DNA of 64,000 bases from Melampsora larici-populina 98AG31 (lineage: Eukaryota; Basidiomycota; Pucciniomycetes; Pucciniales; Melampsoraceae): the NCBI RefSeq assembly GCF_000204055.1, contig NW_006768828.1, positions 196,097-260,096 of the forward strand, given 5' to 3'. Numbering within the stretch: the stretch's first letter is position 1; the number at the start of each line of letters is the position of its first letter. Shown piece by piece: positions 37,849 to 48,832 of the stretch. The translations under genes and the position numbers were made by a program. Under the pieces are notes generated by a model. It searched no databases, had not been told where the DNA came from, and saw only the letters and a list, made by a program, of their open reading frames with translations.

Positions 37849-37944
37849 CCAGGAGAAACAGAACTCGTTTCTCTATCACGCTCTTTACAACAATCGTTAA
37901 CCTCCCAGTCTACGCTTTCTGTTCTTTTCTCATTTTACAATTAA

Positions 37945-38809
37945 ATGCAAGAGATACCAATGTTGGCCATTCAGATACTCTGTGGTCTGTTGATCGCCAC
38001 TACCTCGTCAATACTAGCTATGCCACTTGAAGAACCGATTGTGGGCATGCACGAAATCGAAGGTCTGGCGAAGTCCGGCCAATTTCTCGACAAAGGCAAA
38101 GGCAAGTTGGTAGATTTCGACAAGGACGAAATCAATCAGCTTTATCCTCAAAGGGAAAAACTGCCTCGACTTCAGACAAAGAAAGACCTCGCTCCATCAG
38201 CATCATACGAGAATCCAGCTACAAAAACTTTCGCCGATATTCCTGATTCCCAGCTAACCCTCGAAGAGCGAAGAATCAAATATGGTCAGTCTTGGGCACT
38301 TGGCGGGAAAGCTACAAATTGGGTGTGGGAGCATATCTTGAAACCACCATATAACTCCTTGAAGAAGATTTGGAATTTCTTAACGACCCCTATCGTGAAA
38401 GGGGAAAAGGCACATCCTGATGAAGCAGTGGAAATATTAAAGGTATGTTTGAGAATGATGAATCTGCATGGTGCAGACGTACTCAGAACTGAATCGCCCA
38501 TCGTTCGACAAAGAAATATGGATTCCAGGTTAGGACAGAACTACAGCCATTTGATGTTTCGAATCCTGCTACCTGGGTAAAATCGCAACGTGCACAAAAG
38601 ATCACTGTGGACACGACAGGTGAGTTATCATCACGTCGCTCTCAAATCCATCATCACAAAAACTTGGCTGATATTGGGAATCGCAAACAATTTATATCTA
38701 CCTTACCATTATGCATCTCCAAGGTCATGAGATACCCCATGAAGAGAACGTTCCTAAACCCCCTCTAGGCTACCCTGTTCTAGATACTCACCCTGTCCAG
38801 AAATCCTAG
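37945..38809 (+). CDS. Candidate secreted protein
   Basis: Three exons join in frame: 37945-38442, 38529-38619 and 38724-38809, giving 224 residues. The N-terminus MQEIPMLAIQILCGLLIATTSS followed by ILAMPLEE has the charged, hydrophobic and small-residue parts of a signal peptide, with likely cleavage near residues 22-26. The mature part is charged and helical in character, with FADIPDSQLTLEERRIKYGQ and the Trp-rich WVWEHILKPPYNSLKKIWNF. It has few cysteines and no recognised domain. Reading through the first intron would give a shorter 211-residue form; the spliced form is preferred because both later exons are open in phase and end in a protein-like tail. Secretion, lack of domain and position near another secreted-protein gene make a host-interaction role possible, which is inference only. 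Confidence 0.7.
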
Positions 38810-39852
38810 GCGCATAGGAACAAGAGGGCACGGGCACACACGATGTAAACTGGAAAGACCGAAATGTAATCACTGTCCCGTGAGAAGGTGGACTGGCTAC
38901 GTCCCTTGGCATCTGCAGGCCAATGGAAAAAATCCCCAGTGAATACGCAGACTCTTCAATTTTGAGTGATACACCTTGATTCGATAGCAAACAATATGAT
39001 ACTATGGAAACTTTTGAGGTTTTCAATTCTTTTGTGTATATTCTCAATGGCAACTAAAATACTTTACTATCCGCTTCAGCCGCTTGGTTTCTTTTTACAA
39101 AAGGCTGGTCAAATAAACTAAAAAATTGATCTTCTTCCCCTGCAATTCAATATATTGACCTGTGTCTCACTTGAAGACTAAGATGGGCATAGGCATGACA
39201 TTTTGCTTGGGATTGTGATGCACCGAAGCATTCCCATGGATTCGTTTCGATGGATCATTGAAAAGTTAAACTGGTTAGGGGACCTCCAAGTAACTTGGAT
39301 GTGAGAACAACTCACGCTTGCTTTGTTTGTTGTACTTGAATGAGTCCAGCTTATAGTGATTAGTACAGAGGAGATAACTAGTTGATTATATCCATAAGAA
39401 TTACAAATGAATAGCCCTAGATAGCACTGGATTCGCCAAGGAAAATACAAGCAATCGATTATCTCCATACCTTTTGATAATGCTGATGATGTATCCGTAG
39501 ATGCGCCAACTCAACCAGTGCTTCAGTGCGTAAATCGAAAATTCCAAATCCTAATTGAAACCCTTAGTAGCCAAAGTACACGATCAGTAACGGCAGAAAA
39601 ATACACTGGTCGACATCAGAAATCCCAAAGATCTGCAAAGAAAGAAAAGAGTCACCGCAGCATGGTACAGGAACGTAGATCTAATATATAATACACATCA
39701 CTGAAAGACGAAGATAGGACAAATACGGAAATAGGATAGATGTGAAGATAACAAAGTTTCCATAACCCAAGACTGTACCATATAGAGTGTTTTGTGACAA
39801 GATCCACACTTTGGAACTCATAAACAATAATACCAAGTTTTGAATATATTGG
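38810..39852. other. Intergenic region
   Basis: About 1 kb without a recognisable gene between the tails of the secreted protein and the ACBD5-like gene. Confidence 0.5.
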
Positions 39853-41670
39853 TCATTTTCGTTTATTGCGGATGCTTTTGGAGCGAGATGACCAAAAAAA
39901 TCGAAGCGCCCCACGACCAAGACGGCCAATGACTCCACTGATATAAATTGACGCACAGATAAAGATCAAATGGGCAAGGGTTGACAAGAAAGGTCTTCCT
40001 GCCAACACCAACCATTGTTTGATAGATAGTAAACGCTGGTGTGGCATGTTTGAATTCAATAAGTCTCGCCATCGAAATGGAAGTGAGCGGGCAGGGGGAT
40101 GGGAAGATTGCGATTCTTCAAGCTTTTCGATTCGAGCTTGGAGAGCGGAAATTGCGGTTTGTAAGCGATCCATTGATTTTACTACATCTCGCCAATTTAC
40201 CCGTGATTCAAATTCAGATGGCTCGCGAACGCCTTTGAGTGGCGATGTTGGAATAGGATCTGGTATGGAAGAATCGCTACATGCATCCGCAGGAGGCCTG
40301 CGATCACCATGCTGGCAACTGTCCGTGTCCTCTTGTTCGGGCAGGTCGTTTACCGCTGTGTACCTTGCGGCAGACGGATGATGTGACTCCGGCTGGCCCC
40401 ATGAGCGTTGGGACCCCAGTTCGCTAACCCGGACTGGTCTGGATACCAAGGTCTCGAGCTGAAGTCTGCTGAGCCTGCGGGTATTCTTCGATGTCGAGGG
40501 TTCGCGATCACTGTACCGGGAGCGTGGTTGACTCGCCATAGTGCTCTCTGTGCGGGTACGGCTCACAGGCCGATCGTGTGTTCTGGGTTGTTTGCGAGTT
40601 ACAGGTTTCGGATTCCTCAAAGGTACGTTGCTTTGATGAACATTGACTGGATCCGGAAGTTGAGCCCGGGTCACGTAGGGGCCCAAGATTGAGGGTGGTT
40701 GACGGTGAGACTGAGAGGAAGCTTCATCTGAGCTAATGGAATCTGAATCTTCCAAATCTTGTTCCCCTTCCTCTGGCGGTAATGGACGCCTCGGAGAGGA
40801 TTCTTCAGAATTCCCACTACTCAAGTCAGATCTAGCCACCGAAGGCGTAAAGCCTTCCAAGCTTTCGATCAGGATCCTGGCTTCGGGAGTATCAGAATGC
40901 TTTTTCAACATCTATGATTGAGCAAGGCATATTTGTAGAAACAAAACTCAGCAAGGTGCCTGGTGCATACTGTTTCTGGGAAGCGTGATCCAGTGGCAAA
41001 ATTCCACTGCGAGGGCAATTGTTCGTGAAGATGCGAGCTGACATGTCACACACCTTCAATAAGGTGTCAACGTATAACTTCTTGGCGTCGACTGGTTGCA
41101 AGCCTTCAAGTTTCTTCCATGAATCCCATTTCGCTCTTCCTAACATATCAAAGAGGCCAGGTCTAGAAGCAATTTTTTGAACATCGCCGTTGACAGCCTG
41201 TTTAAAGAATGAGTAAAGTAAAAGTTTTTCTTTGTAGGTAGGTTGGATTGGTCCTGAGGCAGGTAGGCGACTGTCAAATCATCACAACGTAGTTCATCAG
41301 GTCGTGTCATGAAACCGAAATGAGAAAGGATCTCGAGATCTTCAGTGTGCTGACGTTTGGACAATGTGCGAGGCTGTTTGAAAAAGCCTAATTCAAAGAA
41401 ACCACGATGATCGATGGCAAAGGGTCATATCATGGTCCGGGGCCAAAACATAGAAAACAAAAGTCCTTGCATCAGAGGGTCGGAAAACTAGAGATATGAT
41501 AATCTCAAGAGACAAAGGACAACTCACGGATCAATAAACTTCAGATGATACTCTACCTCCTCGACAGTTTCTGGTACTTTCTTTCGTCTAGATGCTTCGG
41601 GTGACAATGGAGTTGAAGTAATGGAGCCAGGGGGTATATTGAGAGATTGACTGTCCTTCTTATATGACAT
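39853..41670 (-). CDS. Acyl-CoA-binding membrane protein, ACBD5/Atg37-like
   Basis: Tail-anchored acyl-CoA-binding protein, by family a peroxisomal membrane factor (ACBD5, yeast Atg37) for long-chain acyl-CoA handling and pexophagy. Four minus-strand exons join in frame: 41528-41670, 41355-41387, 41054-41270 and 39853-40911, giving 483 residues. The ACB domain covers about residues 43-140: FIDPLFQTASHIVQTRLPAS then GPIQPTYKEKLLLYSFFKQA and SRPGLFDMLGRAKWDSWKKL, with conserved lysines and Tyr for ligand contact. A long Ser/Pro/Arg-rich low-complexity linker follows, then a coiled coil VVKSMDRLQTAISALQARIE, and a single membrane segment at about 441-460 before a short Arg/Lys-rich tail. Architecture (ACB, linker, coiled coil, C-terminal TM) is what supports the ACBD5 call. 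The peroxisomal site is inferred. The second exon is only 33 nt. Confidence 0.88.
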
Positions 41671-41953
41671 CTCGATGTGCTTTGTTGCTGCATGCAGAAG
41701 GAAAGACTGTCAGGTCGCCTGACGGACACTCCCCAATTGCTGTCTGGAGCGGTCCCAATTACCGGAGACGAAGCCCCAAATGCACGGATCACTCCGGATC
41801 CGGGTCGATTACGCCGCGATTGGGTCCGAGTGTAGAGAAAATCCGGCATTTGCCCAGGTCAATCAATAGTGGACGTACGTGCACCTCTGAGGTAAACTAG
41901 TACTTTCTTTTTTTAACTTGTTGAGTCAGTTTTATATGCAATAAAAGCCCTTA

Positions 41954-42308
41954 GAGCATCCACAGTGGTGGGCTCCAAATCGGGGCTATCGCCAAATTTG
42001 GTGACTGAGCCCCATTTTTTTGGTGCAATGGCAGTCCCCATCGCCAAATTTTTTTGTAGCCGGCTTCAAATTTCGAGCTTTGGGCTACATATTTGGCAAC
42101 AAAAAGCCGGGCTCCAAATTCCCGCACTTGTTCAATCCCATACCTCACACATGTAAGCCCACGCGTACCGATCTCAAAGTGTGTGTAAACACATAGAATC
42201 TACACTTTTGAAGTCCGAACGACTGCATCCGGATTGATTTGGGGCCCCACCAAATTTGAATTCGCTCGATTTGGAGCCCCGATTTGGAGCCCACCACTGT
42301 GGATGCTC
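41954..42308. mobile_element. 355-bp MITE with perfect 34-bp inverted ends
   Basis: The first and last 34 bp (41954-41987 and 42275-42308) are perfect inverted repeats beginning GAGCATCCACAGTGGTGGGC. TTA flanks both ends (41951-41953 and 42309-42311). The 3-bp TWA duplication points to PIF/Harbinger transposition. It has no coding capacity. The perfect ends suggest recent insertion. Confidence 0.92.
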
Positions 42309-42311
42309 TTA

Positions 42312-42947
42312 ATCACTTGAAAAAAAAACCTGCATGAAGCCATATGAATTTTTCGAGTTTTTCAAGCGGGATTTTTCATTTGGCCAAGGTAGCCCTGGAA
42401 TATTTGAAAGCCCCAAACCACATCCCAAACTGTCCCATCCCCCTTGCATATGCCTAGAATCTCAGCCTGCAGGAAGCTTTTATCATCACTCAACACTGTT
42501 ATTTCACTTATCTCGCTTCTAGCCTGCACCACAACCTCTTATTCATCCAACTCACCAACTTTCCTTCCGCACTTGGTTGCTTGTTTAGCACCGGGTTCCT
42601 TCATGTATTGACAATGACAACCAATTAGCTGAAGATCTTGGTCATCACACACAAATTATCTTCTTCTCTTACACCATCTGATGTACTCTTTTATGGACCA
42701 GTTTGCCTACATAAACCAATGAAAGCAAAAACAGGAAGAAGACAAATCCATCCTTGCAGCCCTATTGATAAAACAAGCTGAAGCTCAAAGACAAAGGTAC
42801 CTTCTTCCCAAATATTCCAGGTCATGTTGTAGCTCAAAAGCTGAAACATTTCAAGATTGACTTTAAGAAGCTGACCACCTTTTGCTAAACATTGTAAGTC
42901 CAAGGTCTTTGGTTCTTCAAAATGACTCTGTATCACAGCCCTCAGCC
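42312..42947. other. Intergenic region
   Basis: No gene seen between the two inverted-repeat elements. Confidence 0.5.
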
Positions 42948-43303
42948 TCAGGTTGTGGGCGCGGCGGGCCTAGGCGTCAAAGAAATCAGCAAAATCAGGG
43001 TCGGCACGCCTTTCCAAAAAACACAGCAGATGTTTGGAGTTCTATGTCATGTCACCAATATTGGAGACTTGAATCCTTGCTGTGAGCTTTGAAGACAGCT
43101 CTTCTTAGCTTTTCTCACCTCCAAAAGGTAATTTTGTGGTGGTAGATAGCTCTAGCAATACAAACCTAGAATAAATGACAGTGTAAAAACAACATTTTGG
43201 TTGTTGGAAATTTCTTTTGTAAGAAAACACGCCTTGGCGCCAAACATTACAGAAGAACACGCCTTGGCGCGCCAACAAAATTATCAGCGCGCCCACAACC
43301 TGA
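42948..43303. mobile_element. Probable inverted-repeat element
   Basis: TCAGGTTGTGGGCGCG at the left edge recurs inverted at the right edge. CGCCTTGGCG-type motifs lie inside. No target duplication could be fixed, so the boundaries are approximate. There is no coding capacity. Confidence 0.5.
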
Positions 43304-43720
43304 CCACAGCCACTAGTCACTATGGTACTGTGACACTGCATCTGTAAAGTCTGGTGTACACTGTTGAGTACTGTGTTCACTGTACCATGCATCCGGGGTT
43401 TGTGGCTGCCAACAGGCTTTCTGTAGGCCACAGAGCCCTGCTGCAGGGGACTGTTGCCGCCGGCCCATGACACATCTAGGTGTGAGGCTAGATCACAAAG
43501 CTAAGATATCTCGGCACCAAGCTGTACAGATCCATACAGGGGTGTAGATAGTACCATCAGGATCCACCGGACATTGTGCATCCTTCTACATGAAAGAACA
43601 TTGTTTACAGAGATAGCAAAACTAGGGCTGTGACCCAACCCTGCAAGTTCAGGGCCATCCCCGGGGCCAAATTGAGCCCTGAGTGAACCCAATGACCTCT
43701 GAAATCAGCTCACACCGTAA

Positions 43721-44102
43721 GAGCATCACCACCGGGCCGTGTAAATAGGCAAATACAGCCTATTTACACGACTTGTGGGAAAAAATGCGAGCCACTGGAC
43801 CGTGTAAACCGCCTGTATGGGTTACACTCCGTCCAAATCACCAAATAGCCCCAATTTGTACGTACTGTCTGACCTTTGATGACCTCTTTCGCACCTCTCA
43901 TCCTGTCGGTGTCATCTGGGCCCTACCAATTTTTGACACAAGCTCTCGCTATGCTGAGTTGGTCAATAATTTGGTTTTGACTGTCGCGTGTTTGCACGGC
44001 AACGATTTGGTCAATTGCCGTGTAAGATTGCTATACACGATGTGACCTGTCAGAACGTCGTCGTACAGAAGGCTTATTTGCCCGGTAACGGTGGTGATGC
44101 TC
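43721..44102. mobile_element. 382-bp MITE inside left arm of MULE-like element
   Basis: Ends are GAGCATCACCACCG (perfect for 14 bp, then diverging) with TAA on both sides (43718-43720 and 44103-44105). The terminal GAGCATC and the TWA target site match the element at 41954. No coding capacity. Confidence 0.85.
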
Positions 44103-44609
44103 TAAGCATTGTAGTGAAGTTTTCGGCCCTGCGACAGTTTGACACTACACAGGCCCCGGGTTACATATACACTGCAACACATGAAATTTGGCCAGCATCA
44201 GTACTGTATGTACAGCGACAGCAGAGCCCGATTTGGTAATAGGGATGCAACAGTTTACCCTTTGGGCTATCCTCAACCCCTAAAATCACACCAGTGGAAA
44301 TCAACGATCAATTCCACCCATTCATCATTGCTCATCTGTCTTGGCTTGTCCGAAACCTGTCAAAGATCCTCTCAAAGATTTTACTGGACCAAATTCACCT
44401 CACTTCCTATGTAGGACAATCCAAGTGCTTTTAACAATCAAACTTCCAACTTCCTTTGACCAACAAATTAATTTGATCGTCTTGATTGAAGAAGAGCCAA
44501 TCTTAGTGGAATAAGGTTGAGAGCAAAACCTTCACACCTGTTGTACTAAAACAAAGTCAATGTACACCACACTTCACTACTACACCAACACACCCAAAAT
44601 CATCCTTAA

Positions 44610-45537
44610 TTACCTTAGTTTGATATCCGAAATCTCTAATTCGAATAACAATGGGTTTTGTGATGTGATTAAGAATACCACAGGTTCTTGGACTACCAAC
44701 TTCCCGATTTTCTTAGAAGATCTAGTGTTTAATGATCCAAGTTTCATTGAAGATTGGACTGGAACATAAAAGAATGTGGAACTTTTGATATTGGGATTCA
44801 TGATTGGATTTGATTTTTTCAAAAGTTTTGGAATCAGTTCAAGTTTTTTACTAAGCCTATAGGTGTAGAGGGGAATCACGGGCAACAACTAGCTTTGGTA
44901 TTGATCTACCAAAACATGAGAGAAATGTGACAAAGGAAAAGAAACACAACTGGATAAAGAACACAAGATCTTATATGAAACATGTTTAACAAGGTGTTTC
45001 AACTATGACAAATAGGGAAGGAATGAAACCCGCTCAAGATCACAAAGTTCCTCAATCTTCCAGTTGGTCTAAACCGATAATGGGTGAGCCTATGCTAAGT
45101 GCCTGTTCATCTCCGATGCCCAGGGAGGCCAAGCCGTAACAATAGGAACCCCCAAACCAAAAATACAAAGAAATGATACGAATTACAAGAAATGATGTTT
45201 TTGCAAAAGAAACAAAAAAAGTGACTCAAAACAACATAAGTGCAATAGTCAAAACCGTTTTCTCAGGACCCCACCAGATCAAATGATCATGATCAATTTT
45301 CACCCGACTAAGCAGTTTAGGAATCTTATCCATTAATCTTAAACTATCGTGTATAATGAAATCATGTAAAAGAGATCCATTTTCATAAAGTTTGCCATTC
45401 TTAATTTGACAATGAAGTAAATTAGAAAGCTTCAAATTCAATTTTAATAATCCCAACTGATCTAAAACCTTTTCAAAAAGGATAATTCCATCTTTAAATA
45501 CATGTCTTGGTAAAGCAGCGTGAGCAGGTACACACAA
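44610..45537 (-). pseudogene. Possible captured gene fragments in MULE core
   Basis: Two minus-strand open frames lie inside the core of the nested element: 45226-45537 (about 100 codons, including HVFKDGIILFEKVLDQLGLL and SLLHDFIIHDSLRLMDKIPK) and 44610-44888 (about 90 codons). The first looks like an amphipathic helical protein exon. Neither resembles a transposase and neither has an obvious start. MULEs are known to carry host gene pieces (Pack-MULEs), so captured exons are a reasonable guess. The family is not recognised; chance open frames in AT-rich DNA remain possible. Confidence 0.3.
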
Positions 45538-45648
45538 TCATTGTGACTGAATCTGGTGAGGTTTGGTTGAAATTGATATGGTTGAGCGATGATGGTTGAG
45601 TAGGATCAGGCGAGGGAGGTGAAAGGGTGAACTGTTGCATCCCTATTA

Positions 45649-47106
45649 CAGTCGTTCTCAGAAATGTTGGAAAAATGCAAAATCTCGAGCTGAGCTCGGG
45701 GTCCGTGCGCTGAGCAGTGACACACAGATACAAACACTGACAAAAACTTTGATTTTGACAGGTATCTCAAGATGAAAACTCGTTTACTTTCCATCATACC
45801 TCGATGACCACACACCTATCTTGCCAATGGCCAGGCTAACGGACCGATCTCTTCAGAAAAACGGTGAAAACGTATGATTTCATGGTTAAGGGATTGTAAC
45901 ACGAGTTGAGGATCAGAGGAAGGATGGCATGGAGAGGACACAAGGGAGTTGAGGTTGGTGAAAGGGACACTGATCTCCACTCGACAGCTGCCATGACTTT
46001 TCCGTGACACATGTCATGAAAAAGTCACCTCCTCGGGACCACGACCTCAGCTCGAGATGTTGGATTTTTCCAACATTTCTGAGAACGACTGTCAGCCGCA
46101 AGAGGATTCTTGCTGCGCAAGAACACTCTCAACGTACTAACAAGAAGACACCACAATCTTTATTTATCTAAAAAATATACATAAAAACATTTATATTCAT
46201 CTCTCTCACTCGAGTTTCAAGAGTGTAGTAATTAAATAAGTATTTATTAAGAAATCCAAAGTATAGAAAGCCTAGTAAATAGTTAATAAAAATAACTATT
46301 AATCCAGTAACAGATTTAATCAAGAAACCCTGAACCTGACCAGGCGTATCAAGTACAAAGTTTCTAGAAACCCCATTACGAAACCAGGGTCCAGTTCTAT
46401 AGCTCGCCCTGTGACGAATAAGCCCAGACCCTGGACCAGTCACATGAATAACTCTTTATTCGAGTATCACTCGTTTAGTTAAAAACTAATCCCTTCATCG
46501 AAAAGTAAAAAAGAATCATCCCATTTTTAACATAGAAACAAAACCACGAAACATTTTTACTTTTGTTAAAGAAAAAGATCAACTTTTACATCCTTTCTAT
46601 TTTCGCTAAAACTTTGTTTAACTTTAGAAGTCTCTAGCTACAGATACTTCCTTTAGTCCTTACTAGTTTATCGAGAACAGATCCTTTTCCCTTTTTTTAC
46701 CTATCATCTTCTCTTCAATTCATCCTTAGGACGTTGAAGATCGCTTGGTTGTTCCCATTCGACTAAAGTTCCTAATCTCATTCTATTTTTCTTTTTGATA
46801 AAGATTTGTTTTATCAAAACCAACGCTAAAGCGTCACCCAGGATCATTATACGATTTACTCGTATTCACCTAGGCAGATTAGTAAGTGATTGCACTTACT
46901 GATATACTGGCAGCGGTCACATTCCACACCATAGACATTTATAACTAACAATTATAAATTCATACTTTTACTTACAAAGAAGTGAAAAATAATTCCTCTC
47001 AAACCTTTTCCTTGAAAGAACTCGAAGAAATACATTTTGTAAGTTCCAATCAACTCGAAACTATCTTAGATCACTCTAGCTCTTAGTCTCGAGTTGACAA
47101 CGACTG
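45649..47106. mobile_element. Mariner-like MITE, split by a solo LTR
   Basis: Ends are inverted repeats of about 56 bp beginning CAGTCGTTCTCAGAAATGTT, with a handful of mismatches further in. TA flanks both sides (45647-45648 and 47107-47108), as for Tc1/mariner elements. Without the LTR and its 5-bp duplication the element is about 443 bp and non-coding. Removing it rejoins TTGCATCCCTATTACCAAAT, which matches the opposite arm of the surrounding element. Confidence 0.88.
46090..47099. mobile_element. Solo LTR, 1010 bp
   Basis: Begins TGTCAGCCGC and ends GAGTTGACA, the TG...CA termini of LTR retrotransposons, here within TGTCA...TGACA. It is flanked by the 5-bp direct repeat ACGAC (46085-46089 and 47100-47104), the usual size for retroviral-type integration. 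It is AT-rich and contains no gag or pol. Orientation is uncertain because both ends are symmetric. The intact 5-bp duplication shows it arose by insertion followed by recombination between its two LTRs. Confidence 0.88.
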
Positions 47107-47465
47107 TACCAAATCGGGCTCTGCTGTTGCTGTACATACAGTACTGACACTGGCCAAATTTCATGTGTCGCAGTGTATATGTAACCCAGGGCCTGTGTAG
47201 TGTCAAACTGTCGCAGGGCCGACAACGTCACTACAGTGCTTACGGTGTCAGGGCTGGTAGGAGACTAGCATGAAGGCACTTTTTTGGCAAAAAAAAAGTG
47301 TCAGCACCCTGGCCAGGTCCGGCGCCTGTGCCGCCTGAGGTGCCGATGGGGTCATATTCAACTGTCATCAAGCCAAATCTGAATGCCCCAGGGCGCATAC
47401 CATCAGCTCTGTGAAAGTTTTCCGGCAGAGCCGGCCGGGCAAGGCCAGGTCCAGGTCACAGCCCT

Positions 47466-48243
47466 ACATGAAACATCTAAGCTAATTATTTCTATCAGGC
47501 GTGAATCCAGCTTATCATGTGTTGACCAACTTATCACAGGATAGTTTCATTCTCTTTTCTCAATCCGGACATGCCCCAAAACTGGTCAAGCTTGGGTTGA
47601 TCTATGACCTTTTAAAATAATTCTGGAGATGATGGAGATGATCCTGTTGTTCATCTCAACCAATTGTATTATTACTGAAGCGCTTGACTGTAACACTCAT
47701 GCGCACTCCTGGCGCACCAGCAACTCATCTCAAAAGACAGAGTACATTGGTGCTTCAGACCATTATTTTACTTTAATCAATTTACAGACCACTTCTGCAT
47801 TAAGCTAAATGAGACTACTGGCATTGATCATCAACCATTTAAATTATACCAATATTCAAAGGATTAAGAGCTGATTGATCAAGATTGCCAGTACAATTTT
47901 GTTGAGAGTCTGAGGGCTAACATTTGCAAAGATTTATCATCAGGCTCTATTCCAGATTTACAACCCTTGTTTTTCACTCACTAGTCCAAATTTTAATCAT
48001 GCTTCATAAACTGATTCTACATACACACAGCATTGAGGAGTAAAGCAAGTCATGTTTATTTCTGTGAAGTTGTTCTTTTGATTTGATGGTATCCTTTGTG
48101 ATATTTTTGCTTGACTAATCCTCATGATCAAATCCAAGGAGACTGTGGACAAACCTTGGCCCCGCCACTCCAGAACTTGAATGATTACAAAAGTCACTTG
48201 GAGGGGACTGTACTTCAAAAAGCCAATGAGTCTTACAACCTTA
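47466..48243. other. Intergenic region
   Basis: No gene or element recognised. Confidence 0.5.
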
Positions 48244-48389
48244 GGGGCATGTTCACTTAAGGAATTTTTGAACAGAAATCACATTCTGTAAATTTTTTAA
48301 CACAAAAATGAAACATGCACCACCAAGTAGACACTTTAAATTTTGCAGAATGTGATTTCCCACCAGAAATTGCTTAAGTGAACGCACCC
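48244..48389. mobile_element. 146-bp MITE
   Basis: Left end GGGGCATGTTCACTTAAGGAA and, read inward from the right, GGGTGCGTTCACTTAAGCAA are inverted. The arms also share GAAATCACATTCTG. The left flank is TTA; the right flank reads CTA in the same sense, so the TWA site is imperfect or mutated. No coding capacity. Confidence 0.8.
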
Positions 48390-48832
48390 TAGGTCTGAAC
48401 CAAAATCTTCATCATGCCATAATTTATTTACACAGTATAGGCTTTTGGAAGAACCTTCCATGCAGTTTTGTGATCCTGATATTCCATATGGATTTGATCA
48501 TCCATAGGTTGCTTTCTAGTTGATTGTTAACCCAGAAAAGTGGAAATATTGCCAATCAAAGCTCAAGATCTTTCTATTCAATTATCAAAGTAGAGTCAAA
48601 GGTATTTATTAAATGTTTACTTGTCATTAAGTTTAGTTTTCTATCTCCCCCTCGTCTTTGTGCTTGAACTCTACTCTATCCCATCACAGAAGAAGAAAAA
48701 GTACATGATACAAAGTGGGTTAGGAATCCTCAATGTTACAATGATATTACAGTATCATGGGCGTATCGATCATGTCAGTAGAGTGATATGAGAATCTGAT
48801 TTTTTGAAGACATGCAAGATTCGTATTTGACA

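Larger units (their letters stand above)
43624..47465. mobile_element. Large MULE-like element with nested insertions
   Basis: The outer ends are inverted: AGGGCTGTGACCCAACCCTG on the left and, read inward from the right, AGGGCTGTGACCTGGACCTGG. Arms continue inward through GCCCTGCGACAGTTTG and GCAGAGCCCGATTTGGTAAT to ATAGGGATGCAACAGTT on both sides, so each arm is several hundred bp. The left arm is interrupted by the MITE 43721-44102 and the right arm by the mariner-like MITE 45649-47106, itself holding a solo LTR. Removing the insertions restores matching arms. The core between the arms (about 44262-45625) has open frames on the minus strand but no recognised transposase. Ends match the 300-bp element at 9520. 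No target duplication was found, so the outer limits are slightly uncertain. Confidence 0.75.

Noticed and set aside
45226..45537. Transposase of the MULE-like element
   Set aside because: The frame lacks DDE, zinc-finger or SWIM features, so it is treated as possible captured sequence instead.
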